A stretch of 49,002 bases of DNA, from positions 1 through 49,002 of the forward strand of contig VGBH01000009.1 in assembly GCA_016870575.1 (NCBI GenBank), read 5' to 3'. A program made the position numbers and the translations under genes. Numbering within the stretch: the first letter of the stretch is position 1; each line of letters begins with the position of its first letter. Origin of the DNA: Actinomycetota bacterium (GTDB taxonomy: Bacteria; Actinomycetota; Actinomycetes; S36-B12; UBA5976). Positions 8,446 through 17,301 of this stretch are shown piece after piece. The notes beneath the pieces were generated by a model. It saw only the letters and a list, made by a program, of their open reading frames with translations, did no database searches and was not told where the DNA came from.

Positions 8446-9645
8446 ATGTCGGAAAAAACTGACATCTTGATTATCGGTGGCGGCATAGTTGGCCTAGGAA
8501 TAGGAATTGCCGTTCTTAATCAAAAACCGGACCTCAAAGTAAAAATTTGTGATAAAGAAACTGATTTAGGTCAACATGCCAGCGGTAGAAATTCAGGTGT
8601 ACTTCACGCTGGCTTTTATTACTCACCTGATTCATTAAAAGCTCGATTTTGTCGAGATGGTAACGCAGAGCTCAAGCAGCTGTGTCAACGAAATAAAATC
8701 CCGGTGCAAACAGTTGGAAAAGTAGTGGTCGCTAGTAGCGAACAAGAGGATGCTCGATTAGATGAACTGTTTAATAAAGGTATTGCAAATGGGGTTGAAC
8801 TTGAACTTTTGCCCCATTCACAACTACCTAATTATGAACCACTTGCCATTACTTTTAATCGTTTTCTTTGGTCTCCAAACACTGCAATAGCTGAGAGCGG
8901 ATTAGTGCTAAATGCTATGAAGCAAGAGTTTGTTTCTCGAGGTGGTCAAATTGCTACCGCATCGGCAGTAAGGCTGAAAAATATAAATAAAGAAGTAGTA
9001 GCGGAAGGTTTTAATGCTCAGATTATTGTAAATGCAGCTGGTGCACAATCAGATCGGATTGCAAGAAGTGTTGGTTTGGCAAATCACTATGCGATGTTGC
9101 CATTTATGGGAATCTATCGATCAGTTTATGCAGAAAAGCTTCCAATAAAAAGATTAGTTTATCCCGTTCCACATCCCATAAATCCTTTTCTAGGAGTGCA
9201 CTTAACTATAACTGCAAATGGAAAAGTAAAGATAGGGCCAACCGCAATTCCGATTTTGGGTAGAGAGCAATATTCGCTATTCCATGGCTGGTCGATGTCA
9301 GATATTGGCCAAGCACTCTTAGCTGCTAGTTCGCTGATTAAAGGTGAATCACACAGAGTTGGTGAAATTTTGAAGTCTGAACTACCCAAGGTCTATCAAC
9401 CAGCATTAGTTAATGCTGCCTCAAAGTTGGTTCCCTCGGTTAAGCAAGTTAAGAACTGGAAAAAGAATCCACCGGGGATAAGGGCGCAATTAGTTGATAA
9501 AAGAACCGGCCGACTCGAACAAGATTTTGTAGTCGAACAGTTTGCTAATTCGATTCATATTTTGAATGCAGTGTCACCTGGTTGGACTAGTGCACTTCCT
9601 TTTAGCCGTTGGATTGCAGAAACCAAAGTATTGCCTCTACTTTAG
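8446..9645 (+). CDS. lhgO: L-2-hydroxyglutarate oxidase-like FAD-dependent oxidoreductase
   Basis: A 399-residue flavoprotein of the DAO superfamily. The FAD dinucleotide motif is IIGGGIVGLGIG near the N-terminus, and SGRNSGVLHAGFYY is the signature of the LhgO/L-2-hydroxyglutarate dehydrogenase group. It would oxidise an L-2-hydroxy acid to the 2-oxo acid, passing electrons to O2 or the quinone pool. It starts nine bases after the LacI-type gene. In this cluster the substrate could be an L-2-hydroxy acid released from sugar-acid breakdown instead of L-2-hydroxyglutarate. Confidence 0.8.
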   Translation: MSEKTDILIIGGGIVGLGIGIAVLNQKPDLKVKICDKETDLGQHASGRNSGVLHAGFYYSPDSLKARFCRDGNAELKQLCQRNKIPVQTVGKVVVASSEQEDARLDELFNKGIANGVELELLPHSQLPNYEPLAITFNRFLWSPNTAIAESGLVLNAMKQEFVSRGGQIATASAVRLKNINKEVVAEGFNAQIIVNAAGAQSDRIARSVGLANHYAMLPFMGIYRSVYAEKLPIKRLVYPVPHPINPFLGVHLTITANGKVKIGPTAIPILGREQYSLFHGWSMSDIGQALLAASSLIKGESHRVGEILKSELPKVYQPALVNAASKLVPSVKQVKNWKKNPPGIRAQLVDKRTGRLEQDFVVEQFANSIHILNAVSPGWTSALPFSRWIAETKVLPLL

Positions 9646-9746
9646 TAGGTAGTTTCCATTACCCTAGCCAGTTCTCATTGGTGATTGGGCTATGTAAATA
9701 AGAGGGTAAATGCATTGAGGTAGGATTCCGATTCGGTTAAACGCCA

Positions 9747-9819
9747 GGGCCCTTAGCTCAGCTGGCAGAGCAACGGACTTTTAATCCGTGGGTCGTCGGT
9801 TCGATCCCGACAGGGCCCA
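9747..9819 (+). tRNA. tRNA-Lys (TTT anticodon)
   Basis: Acceptor arms GGGCCCT (9747-9753) and AGGGCCC (9812-9818) pair perfectly, followed by discriminator A. The anticodon stem ACGGA/TCCGT encloses loop CTTTTAA, giving anticodon TTT. The T-arm GTCGGTTCGATCCCGAC is standard. CCA is not encoded. It lies alone in the gap after lhgO. Confidence 0.95.
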
Positions 9820-9907
9820 CTTTTTTGGAAATTATTGTTATTTATCTTTGATTCTTTTTATCGACATTGCTTACCTAAGGCAATACCCTATGGTACTGGG
9901 GGTAGCA

Positions 9908-12322
9908 ATGAACGACTTGAGTGGGATTAAAGATATTCATCGCAGCGCGATTGGAATTTCTGAACAAGAACGAAAAATCCTGGAAAAAATAGAAGAGCGC
10001 GTGCTTTGGCTTTCTACTCGAATGATTGATTATGCAAATCGAGATCGAGAAAACCTCGATGGTTTGAAAGTAGGCGGACACCAAGCTTCGAGTGCATCTA
10101 TGGTTTCAATTATGACTGCACTTTATTTTAATTACTTAACCGTAGAAGACCGAGTGAGTGTAAAGCCACACGCATCTCCTGTATTTCATTCAATTCAATA
10201 TTTACTAGGGAATCTTGATCAGAAATATTTAACTCAACTTCGAATGCTCGGCGGATTGCAAAGTTATCCATCCAGGACGAAGGACCCAGAAATTGTCGAC
10301 TTTTCTACAGGTTCTGTAGGACTCGGGGCTGTTGCACCTTTGTTTGCTGCAACAACTAGGAGATACGTTGATTGCCATTTTGGTGAGCGACCACATTCAC
10401 GATTTATTGCAATTATTGGTGATGCAGAGCTAGATGAAGGAAATATCTGGGAGGCATTAGCAGATCAGGTAAATGATGGATTAGGCAATGTTATGTGGGT
10501 TGTTGATTTCAACCGCCAATCATTAGATCGAGTCATTCCCGGTATCAGAATCGCCCAATGGCGAGCACAGTTTGAGGCGGCTGGCTGGCATGTTCGTGAA
10601 CTTAAATATGGTTCTAAGCTAGAGCAAGTATTTAGTCAATCAGGAAGTGAATCATTTAAAAAGTGGTTTGATGATATTCCTAATGAACAATATCAATCGC
10701 TTTTTGGATTAACACCTGCTGAAGCAAGGGTTAGATTTCTAGAAGGTGCACCTATTGATGCTGCAAACTTCTTATTGCAGTTCAATGATGATGAGTTGTT
10801 TGAAATTATTACCGACCTTGGTGGGCACAATTTAACTTCACTAGTAAAGGCATTTGAAGATTGCGATGAAGTTACTGATAGACCTAGTGTGGTGTTCGCA
10901 TACACCATAAAGGGATGGCGTTTGCCTATTGCTGGAGATCCACGAAATCATTCCGCACAGATATCAGCTACCCAAATCGAGGAACTCAGAGCGCGAATAG
11001 GGCTAACCAAGGAAAACGAATGGGCAGGTTTTGAACCAGGCAGCCCAGAAGATGCACTCGTTCGAGCCCGCGGTGTTGCTCTGACAAGGAAGTTGACTTC
11101 TAATTCAATAAATATCAACCTTCCGATTTCAACTGGAGCGGCAGGTAGCGGTAAGACTTCTACACAGGAAATTTTTGGTAGAGCTTTGACTGAGTTAAGT
11201 AGAGATGAAAGTATTCGGCCATATCTAGTTACTGTTGCCCCAGATGTGGCTACGTCAACAAATCTTGGCGGCTTCATTAATAGAACAGGTGTTTTTCATC
11301 CTGAGCAAAGAAGACGTTGGAATGAAAACCCAATTTTGAAATGGGCTGAAGGTCCTACTGGTCAGCATATTGAACTTGGTATTAGCGAGATGAATCTATT
11401 CAGTTTATTAGGTCAACTTGGCGTAGCAAATGATTTACATAATCAGCCGTTGATTCCAATTGGAACAGTTTACGATCCATTTGTACTTCGGGGTCTTGAT
11501 GCTTTTATTTACAGCGTTTATTCTGGTGCAAAATTTATTCTTTCGGGAACGCCTTCTGGTATAACTCTGGCACCAGAAGGTGGTGCGCATCAATCTACAA
11601 TTACCCCATCGGTTGGAATTGAGTTGCCTGGTGTGGTGCTGATTGAACCTGCTTACGGTCAAGCCTTGGATTGGCTATTTTGTGATGCCGTTGCGCACGT
11701 TGCGGGAAGCAAAATTGACACTACTCCAGATCTGCGCCCAAGTGAGTTGGCCTTTTATTTCAGATTAACTACTAGAGCGATAGATCAAACACCGTTTATA
11801 GCCGCCAGGGAAAGACTTGGTGAAGCAACTTTACGTTCTCAAGTATTAGCAGGTTCTTATCGTTTGGTGGATGGTCGATTAGCATTGACAAAAGTCAGCG
11901 AAACTAATCCACCAGTAGTGCATTTAGTTGGATGCGGTGCAGTTATGCCAGAGGTACTACTTGCAGCGCAGGAACTTGCAAATGAAGGTGTGGTAGCTCA
12001 CGTTGTAGATGTGACATCCCCTGGCCGGTTGTTTGGTAGTTGGCAGCGCACCCTGAAGCAAGGAATTCGAACTGCTAGTACACCATCTTTTCCAGGAGTG
12101 CTACGACCAATCTTCTCCGAGCGGGCACCGATTGTTTCAATTCATGATGGTTCGTCTCATGCACTTGCTTGGCTCGGATCAGTTTTAGGCTCACCGCAAG
12201 TTGCGATGGGTGTGGACAGTTTTGGGCAATCTGGAAATATTCCTGATCTTTACAAAACCCATGATCTTGATCCAGGTTCAATTGTAAATGGAGCACTTGC
12301 TGCTCTTAGTCTGAATAATTAA
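9908..12322 (+). CDS. AceE/transketolase-family thiamine diphosphate enzyme
   Basis: An 804-residue single-chain protein laid out like homodimeric pyruvate dehydrogenase E1 (AceE): GGHQASSAS, VKPHASPVFHSIQYLLG, GGLQSYPS, then a ThDP-binding stretch GDAELDEGNIWEA ... DFNRQSLD, and pyrimidine-binding and C-terminal transketolase domains. It is shorter than typical AceE (about 890-930). The third residue of the usual GDG ThDP motif is Ala. The frame runs back into the tRNA, so the ATG at 9908 with GGGGG just upstream is chosen. Function could be oxidation of pyruvate or another 2-oxo acid, or a transketolase-like reaction; no lipoyl partner is adjacent. Confidence 0.75.
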   Translation: MNDLSGIKDIHRSAIGISEQERKILEKIEERVLWLSTRMIDYANRDRENLDGLKVGGHQASSASMVSIMTALYFNYLTVEDRVSVKPHASPVFHSIQYLLGNLDQKYLTQLRMLGGLQSYPSRTKDPEIVDFSTGSVGLGAVAPLFAATTRRYVDCHFGERPHSRFIAIIGDAELDEGNIWEALADQVNDGLGNVMWVVDFNRQSLDRVIPGIRIAQWRAQFEAAGWHVRELKYGSKLEQVFSQSGSESFKKWFDDIPNEQYQSLFGLTPAEARVRFLEGAPIDAANFLLQFNDDELFEIITDLGGHNLTSLVKAFEDCDEVTDRPSVVFAYTIKGWRLPIAGDPRNHSAQISATQIEELRARIGLTKENEWAGFEPGSPEDALVRARGVALTRKLTSNSININLPISTGAAGSGKTSTQEIFGRALTELSRDESIRPYLVTVAPDVATSTNLGGFINRTGVFHPEQRRRWNENPILKWAEGPTGQHIELGISEMNLFSLLGQLGVANDLHNQPLIPIGTVYDPFVLRGLDAFIYSVYSGAKFILSGTPSGITLAPEGGAHQSTITPSVGIELPGVVLIEPAYGQALDWLFCDAVAHVAGSKIDTTPDLRPSELAFYFRLTTRAIDQTPFIAARERLGEATLRSQVLAGSYRLVDGRLALTKVSETNPPVVHLVGCGAVMPEVLLAAQELANEGVVAHVVDVTSPGRLFGSWQRTLKQGIRTASTPSFPGVLRPIFSERAPIVSIHDGSSHALAWLGSVLGSPQVAMGVDSFGQSGNIPDLYKTHDLDPGSIVNGALAALSLNN

Positions 12323-12370
12323 ATTATTGGTGTATCGAAGTAGAAACTTTAAAGTGATTAGGAAAATTTA

Positions 12371-13969
12371 GTGCCTGAAATCACTACAACTACTCATCGT
12401 GGAATGGTTTTTGTAAAGTATGGCGTAGCCGCTGCTAGCCAGCCTCTTGCGGTTTCCGCTGCAATAGAAATACTAAAAGATGGCGGAACTGCTGTTGATG
12501 CTGCAGTTGCAGCCAGTGCCGTATTGACAGTAATTGAGCCAAGTGCATCGCACATTGGTGGAGATGCATTTGTTATTTTCCATCAAGCAAAAACTAAAGT
12601 TAATTTGGCCTTTAACGGCAGTGGCGAAGCACCACATTTAGCAGTTGCAGACCAATATCCGAATGAAATCGATTTACATGGATATAAATCTGCAACAGTT
12701 CCAGGGTTAGTATCGACATGGTTTGCGATACACGAAAAATTTGGAAAACTACCAATTTCAAGATTATTGATGCGCGCAATTGACTATGCTGAAAATGGAT
12801 ATCCAATAACCGCCCGAGGAAAGCGGATTGCAACTGCACATAAATCTAGTTACCCTGAATTAAACACCTTGGCTGACCTCGGTATTAAAACTGATATTTC
12901 TACAGGAGATATAGTTAAGCAAGAGCACCTCGCTTGGACACTTAACCAAATTGCCGAATATGGCCGAGAATCTTTTTACCAAGGGGAAATTGCTAGACGA
13001 ATAATCGCTGGCACAAATGGTTGGTTTAGTGAATCAGATCTGAATAATCATAAAACCCGAGTATTAGATCCTCTCTCGGTGAGATATCGAGACTATTTAG
13101 TACTTGGTCAACCACCACCCAGTCAAGGAATGATTTTTCTGGAAAGCCTGAAGATTGCTGAAGGTTTTGATTTAGTGAATCTAAGTGCTTCTGAGTTAAC
13201 TCATATTCTGATTGAAGCAAAGAAAATTAGTTTTGCTGATCGATATGACGCATTAGCTGATCCCGAACAAGTAGATGTTGATGTGGCAAAACTATTTGCT
13301 AATAAACACATTGCTAAACGGCAATCTGAAATTAATCTCACCAAAGCAAACAATTTCGCTGGCAATCAATCTAATGAAGGAAATGACACCACATATTTTC
13401 TAGTTGCAGATCAAGATGGAAATGCCTTATCCTGGATTCAGAGCGTCTTTTATCCTTTCGGGTCATCTTTTGTTATTCCAGAAACTGGTATTTTGCTAAA
13501 TAATCGTTTAACTGGATTTTCACTTGACCCTGCGTCAGTTAACTTTATTAAACCTGGGAAACGACCAGCACATACATTGAATGCATGGATTGCCACAAAT
13601 CTCGACGGTTCCTTGAAATACGTGGGTGGTACGCCAGGGGGAAATATTCAAGTACAAACTAATTTGCAGTTGCTAGTTAATTTAGTAGATTTAGGAATGA
13701 ATGTTCAGCAAGCTTGTGAAGCACCGCGTTGGCAGCATTTATCAGAACCAGGAAATCCAAATAGTATTGAAACATATGAAGGAATTTTGGAGATTGAGAA
13801 TAGGTTTGATTCCCAAACGCTGGTAGAGCTCGAAGCGCTTGGGCACAATGTAAGCAAGATACCTGCTTATGGTCACGGATCTGCTGTTCAGTTACTTGAG
13901 GTACTAGAAAATGGTACTTATGCTGCAGGTTCAGATCCGAGAACTGACGGTCAGGCTGCTGGCTACTAA
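12371..13969 (+). CDS. ggt: Gamma-glutamyltransferase family (Ntn hydrolase)
   Basis: A 532-residue protein of the gamma-glutamyltranspeptidase family. The large-subunit start (AAASQPLAVSAAIEIL ... GGTAVDAAVAA) and IGGDAF are typical. The autoproteolytic nucleophile is in GNDTTYF, with Thr340 as the likely new N-terminus of the small subunit, and TPGG occurs further on. There is no evident signal peptide, unlike periplasmic GGTs, so a cytoplasmic enzyme acting on gamma-glutamyl compounds or cephalosporin-acylase-like substrates is possible. GTG start. Convergent with metX, overlapping by 4 bases. Confidence 0.88.
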   Translation: MPEITTTTHRGMVFVKYGVAAASQPLAVSAAIEILKDGGTAVDAAVAASAVLTVIEPSASHIGGDAFVIFHQAKTKVNLAFNGSGEAPHLAVADQYPNEIDLHGYKSATVPGLVSTWFAIHEKFGKLPISRLLMRAIDYAENGYPITARGKRIATAHKSSYPELNTLADLGIKTDISTGDIVKQEHLAWTLNQIAEYGRESFYQGEIARRIIAGTNGWFSESDLNNHKTRVLDPLSVRYRDYLVLGQPPPSQGMIFLESLKIAEGFDLVNLSASELTHILIEAKKISFADRYDALADPEQVDVDVAKLFANKHIAKRQSEINLTKANNFAGNQSNEGNDTTYFLVADQDGNALSWIQSVFYPFGSSFVIPETGILLNNRLTGFSLDPASVNFIKPGKRPAHTLNAWIATNLDGSLKYVGGTPGGNIQVQTNLQLLVNLVDLGMNVQQACEAPRWQHLSEPGNPNSIETYEGILEIENRFDSQTLVELEALGHNVSKIPAYGHGSAVQLLEVLENGTYAAGSDPRTDGQAAGY

Positions 13970-15051
13970 TTTACAAGTGCCAAAGTTTTTTTGATTATTT
14001 CGCCAACTGCTTGAGTTTCAATTAGAAATCCATCATGTCCATAAGGCGATGTAATCATTTCTAATGGTTGTGCTGTGGGAGTTAGATCAACTATCTCTTG
14101 CTGGAGTCGGGGTGGAAATAATCGATCGGTATCAATTGACGCTACCACAACGGGAATCTCGATTTGGCTGAGGGCTTTTTCAATGCCGCCGCGATCTCTT
14201 CCAATATCGTGCGAGTTCATCGCTTCGGTAAATTTGATATAGGTGTTGGCATCGAAGCGATTTTGTAGTTTTTCTGCTTGATGATTCAAATAACTAACTA
14301 CTGCAAATCTGCCAGTTCCATCATCTTGCAATTTTGAACCAAACCGCACTGCCATCTCATATTCAGTTCGATAAGTTAAATGTGCAATTTGTCGAGCAAT
14401 TGCCATACCTGCAACTGGTCCTTGAGTTTGGTCGAAATAATCACCGTTATTAAAATTTGGATCTGATTTTATGGCTTGAATTTGAATTGAATGCGTACCA
14501 ATCTGATCTCCAGATGCAACTGCAGAAGATCCGATTGTGCAAATAGCACCGACCCGATCTGAATAACTAACCGCCCACTCTAAGGCGCGCATTCCACCTA
14601 ACGATGGACCAGTAGTTATTAGGTACTTGTCAATACCAATTGCATCACTAAACTTGAATTCAGCTTGCACCATATCCCTAATTGTTACTGTAGGGAATCT
14701 CGATCCCCACCTTTTTCCATCCGGCGCAACTGTTGAAGGTCCAGTTGAACCTTGACATCCACCAATTACATTTGCGCAAACAACAAAATACTTTTCAGTG
14801 TCAAATGCTTTTCCAGGGCCGATTAATCCTGGCCACCAAGCAGGCGCATCACTCCAACCGGTCATTGCATGATTTATGAATACTGCATTAGATCGCTTGG
14901 AATTTAGCTCACCAAAAGTTTGGTAAGCAATAACTACTTCTGGAATCACCTCACCTGACTCGAGAACTACATCACCAATCTGAACAAACTTTCTCTGCTC
15001 AGCAGGATGAGTTTCGAGCCAGGCGCCAGTGACCGATTTAGCCAGTGTCAT
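13966..15051 (-). CDS. metX: Homoserine O-acetyltransferase
   Basis: A 361-residue alpha/beta-hydrolase that acylates homoserine with acetyl-CoA, the first committed step to methionine. The nucleophile is Ser150 in TTGPSLGGM (usually GGSMGGM), and the acid and histidine fall in SIDTDRLFPP and YGHDGF. The HAMTGWSDAP and NVIGGCQGSTGP segments are characteristic of MetX. The start overlaps the metY stop (ATGA), so both are translated from the riboswitch-controlled metYX transcript. The acetyl rather than succinyl donor is assumed from the family and the MetY partner. Confidence 0.93.
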   Translation of the reverse strand: MTLAKSVTGAWLETHPAEQRKFVQIGDVVLESGEVIPEVVIAYQTFGELNSKRSNAVFINHAMTGWSDAPAWWPGLIGPGKAFDTEKYFVVCANVIGGCQGSTGPSTVAPDGKRWGSRFPTVTIRDMVQAEFKFSDAIGIDKYLITTGPSLGGMRALEWAVSYSDRVGAICTIGSSAVASGDQIGTHSIQIQAIKSDPNFNNGDYFDQTQGPVAGMAIARQIAHLTYRTEYEMAVRFGSKLQDDGTGRFAVVSYLNHQAEKLQNRFDANTYIKFTEAMNSHDIGRDRGGIEKALSQIEIPVVVASIDTDRLFPPRLQQEIVDLTPTAQPLEMITSPYGHDGFLIETQAVGEIIKKTLALVN

Positions 15052-16376
15052 GCCGACTTTGCCGCAGCAAAACCAGCAGTAAGATCAGCTTTAATATCTT
15101 CCAGGTTTTCAAGCCCAATACTTAGACGAACTAATCCAGGATGAACGCCTGCGGTCAACTGCTCTGCTTCAGTTAACTGAGAGTGTGTAGTGGAAGCTGG
15201 ATGGATAGCCAAGGATCGGACATCGCCAATATTTGCTACATGTGAAAAGAGCTTTAACGCCTCAATAAACTTCTTTCCAGCAGCTAACCCACCAGCAATT
15301 TCAAATGAAAGCACAGACCCACTTCCTGCTGGTGCATATTTGTTTGCTTGCCGATGCCAAGGCGAGCTTGGTAAAGACGCGTAGTTAACTTTTTCCACTT
15401 GAGGATGTTCGCTTAACCAGGTAGCAATTGCATTTGCATTTGCCACATGTCGCTCCATTCGAAGGCTCAAAGTCTCTAAACCTTGAGCGAGCAACCAAGC
15501 ATTAAATGGTGAAGTTGCAGCACCTATATCGCGTAGCAAAGTCAATCGAATTTTAAAGATATAGGAAAGGTTTGCTCCAAATAGAGAACCAACTCCTAAA
15601 TCTTTTGCATAAACCAAACCGTGATAACTTGGATCAGGGTTATTAAATCCAGTAAATCGTTCTGGATATTTGGCATAGTCAAATTTGCCAGAATCAACAA
15701 TTACTCCAACAACTGAGTTGCCATGTCCAGACAAGAATTTAGTAGCTGAGTGCACAACTACATCTGCTCCATGTTCAATTGGTTTAATTAGATAAGGTGT
15801 AGCAACAGTGTTATCAACAATTAGTGGTACACCAAATTTATGTGCGACCTCTGCAATTGCTGAAATATCCAATACATCATTTTTTGGATTGGCAATAGTT
15901 TCACCAAAGAAGGCTTTTGTGTTTGGTTTTATTGCTGCTTGCCAAGATGGTGGATCTGTTGGGTCATCAACGAATGTAACGTCAATGCCAAACTTTGGTA
16001 GCGTGTAGTGGAATAGGTTGTACGTGCCACCATATAAAGATGGAGATGAAACAATGTGATCGCCTGCTTCAGCCACATTCATGATTGCGAATGTGGTTGC
16101 TGCCGAGCCGGAAGCTAACAGCAGTGCTGCTACTCCGCCTTCAAGCGCAGCAACGCGTTGTTCCACTGCATCTTGGGTTGGATTCATAATGCGGGTGTAG
16201 ATATTTCCCAGCTCTTTAAGTCCAAACAAGTTAGCGGCATGTTCAGTATCTCTAAACTGGTATGCAGTTGTTTGGTATATCGGTAGAGCTCTAGCACCTG
16301 TTGTTGGATCTGGAACTTGACCTGCGTGAATTTGCAGAGTTTCAAAACCAGCGTTAGTAATATCGAAAGATGACAA
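15048..16376 (-). CDS. metY: O-acetylhomoserine sulfhydrylase
   Basis: A 442-residue PLP enzyme of the Cys/Met metabolism family. SATKFLSGHG carries the PLP lysine, and FETLQIHAGQVPDPTTGARALPIYQT is the characteristic N-terminus. It makes homocysteine from O-acetylhomoserine and sulfide in the cytoplasm. The start is TTG at 16376, supported by GAGGAGG (16382-16388) five bases upstream; that Shine-Dalgarno can be hidden by the upstream CCCCTC. It is followed by metX with overlap and preceded by a SAM-IV riboswitch. Confidence 0.93.
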   Translation of the reverse strand: MSSFDITNAGFETLQIHAGQVPDPTTGARALPIYQTTAYQFRDTEHAANLFGLKELGNIYTRIMNPTQDAVEQRVAALEGGVAALLLASGSAATTFAIMNVAEAGDHIVSSPSLYGGTYNLFHYTLPKFGIDVTFVDDPTDPPSWQAAIKPNTKAFFGETIANPKNDVLDISAIAEVAHKFGVPLIVDNTVATPYLIKPIEHGADVVVHSATKFLSGHGNSVVGVIVDSGKFDYAKYPERFTGFNNPDPSYHGLVYAKDLGVGSLFGANLSYIFKIRLTLLRDIGAATSPFNAWLLAQGLETLSLRMERHVANANAIATWLSEHPQVEKVNYASLPSSPWHRQANKYAPAGSGSVLSFEIAGGLAAGKKFIEALKLFSHVANIGDVRSLAIHPASTTHSQLTEAEQLTAGVHPGLVRLSIGLENLEDIKADLTAGFAAAKSA

Positions 16377-16412
16377 TTTAACCTCCTCAGTTTGAGGGGT
16401 CTAAATTTGATT
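16377..16412 (-). promoter_or_regulatory. Expression platform of the metY riboswitch
   Basis: On the transcript, GGGTCTAA at the aptamer's 3' edge can pair with TTAGACCC, while the adjoining CCCCTC can pair with the GAGGAGG ribosome-binding site through the small loop AAACT. The two pairings compete for the same segment. This suggests translational control: aptamer closed with SAM leaves CCCCTC free to cover the Shine-Dalgarno. The complementarity is seen in the sequence; the mechanism is inferred. Confidence 0.45.
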
Positions 16413-16525
16413 AGACCCGCGCTTGTCGTTTCTCGACCTGGTCTTCACCCGGAGCACCCCACCGCGGTGGAGGGTTGCCGTCCAGTAAGCCGGGGCTAAT
16501 AACTGGAACTCATGACCTGGGCGGG
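16413..16525 (-). promoter_or_regulatory. SAM-IV-type riboswitch (copy 1, metYX leader)
   Basis: The transcript-strand sequence contains CCAGGTCATGAG, a TCCAG/CTGGA stem around AGCCCCGGCTTA, CGGCAACCCTCC, ACCGCGGT, GGGGTGCTCCGGGTGAAG, ACCAGG, and a 3' GTCG/CGAC hairpin followed by GCGCGGG. This arrangement matches actinobacterial SAM-IV riboswitches (SAM-I clan), which repress methionine genes when S-adenosylmethionine is abundant. The last ~112 bases are nearly identical to the copy at 19104-19215. Confidence 0.88.
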
Positions 16526-16554
16526 ATAGTAGCGGGTGGTGCCGTGGGTGTCTA
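16526..16554 (-). promoter_or_regulatory. Candidate metYX promoter
   Basis: On the minus strand TAGACA (16549-16554) and TACTAT (16526-16531) are exactly 17 bases apart. The -35 overlaps the TAG stop of the upstream ATPase gene, and the -10 ends next to the riboswitch. Copy 2 has a TATAGT at the same distance from its riboswitch, which supports the assignment. Confidence 0.5.
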
Positions 16555-17301
16555 GAGGCGACCTGCAGCATGCACTCTGCGAATAAATTCTTGAGTTTCA
16601 CTTCGTTTAGGCGCTTCCAATAACTGCTCTGGCTCACCCCACTCCAAAATTTTTCCATTATGCAGGTAGCAAACTTCATTTGCGACTTGTTTAGCAAACC
16701 CCATTTCATGAGTTGCTAACACCATTGTCATTCCCTCGCCTTTTAGGTCGCGCACTGTGCTAAGCACTTCATTTACCAGAACTGGATCTAATGCACTTGT
16801 TATTTCATCTAGCAGCAATAATAGGGGATGTCTCGCAATTGAGCGAATGATTGCTAACCGTTGCTGTTGCCCGCCGCTTAATCGATCTGGGTATTGGTGA
16901 GCTTTATCTTTTAATCCAAATCTCTCTAACAGATTAAAGGCTTCCGCCACTGCAGCATCTTTTACTACTTGCTGGACTTTAATTGGAGCTAATGTAATGT
17001 TTTCAAGAACTGTCATATGTGGAAATAAGTTAAACGACTGAAAAACCATACCTAGTTTTTGTCTTACTGCGTCTGGATTTACTTCTGTCGCAGAAATGTC
17101 TTGGCCATCCAGATTAATTACACCATCATCAATACTATCTAACAAATTAATACATCTAAGTAATGTGGATTTACCACTTCCAGATGCTCCGATAAAAACA
17201 GTTGCAGTGTGCTCTGGTACATCAAAACTAATGTCTTGCAGCACCAAATCGTTACCAAAAGATTTGCGTAATTTTGACACTTTTAGAACAGGCTGGTTCA
17301 T
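16552..17301 (-). CDS. Polar amino-acid ABC transporter ATP-binding protein (probable methionine importer)
   Basis: A 249-residue ATPase of the GlnQ/HisP group: Walker A GASGSGKST, Q-loop VFQSFNLFPHMTV, signature LSGGQQQR, Walker B LLLLDEITSALD, switch histidine LATHEMGFA. The frame extends to a GTG at 17310, but the ATG at 17301 overlaps the permease stop (ATGA) and is preferred. It energises the importer encoded immediately upstream. Because the operon leader is a SAM-IV riboswitch, the substrate is probably methionine or a precursor, although this family usually carries polar amino acids. Confidence 0.88.
   Translation of the reverse strand: MNQPVLKVSKLRKSFGNDLVLQDISFDVPEHTATVFIGASGSGKSTLLRCINLLDSIDDGVINLDGQDISATEVNPDAVRQKLGMVFQSFNLFPHMTVLENITLAPIKVQQVVKDAAVAEAFNLLERFGLKDKAHQYPDRLSGGQQQRLAIIRSIARHPLLLLLDEITSALDPVLVNEVLSTVRDLKGEGMTMVLATHEMGFAKQVANEVCYLHNGKILEWGEPEQLLEAPKRSETQEFIRRVHAAGRL

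Noticed and set aside
9788-9907. Upstream extension of the AceE-like frame
   Set aside because: It begins inside tRNA-Lys and has no ribosome-binding site; ATG 9908 is far better supported.
16401-16709. 102-codon minus-strand frame running across the riboswitch and the end of the ATPase gene
   Set aside because: It overlaps the end of a real ABC ATPase in another frame and covers the structured riboswitch; it is not a plausible gene.
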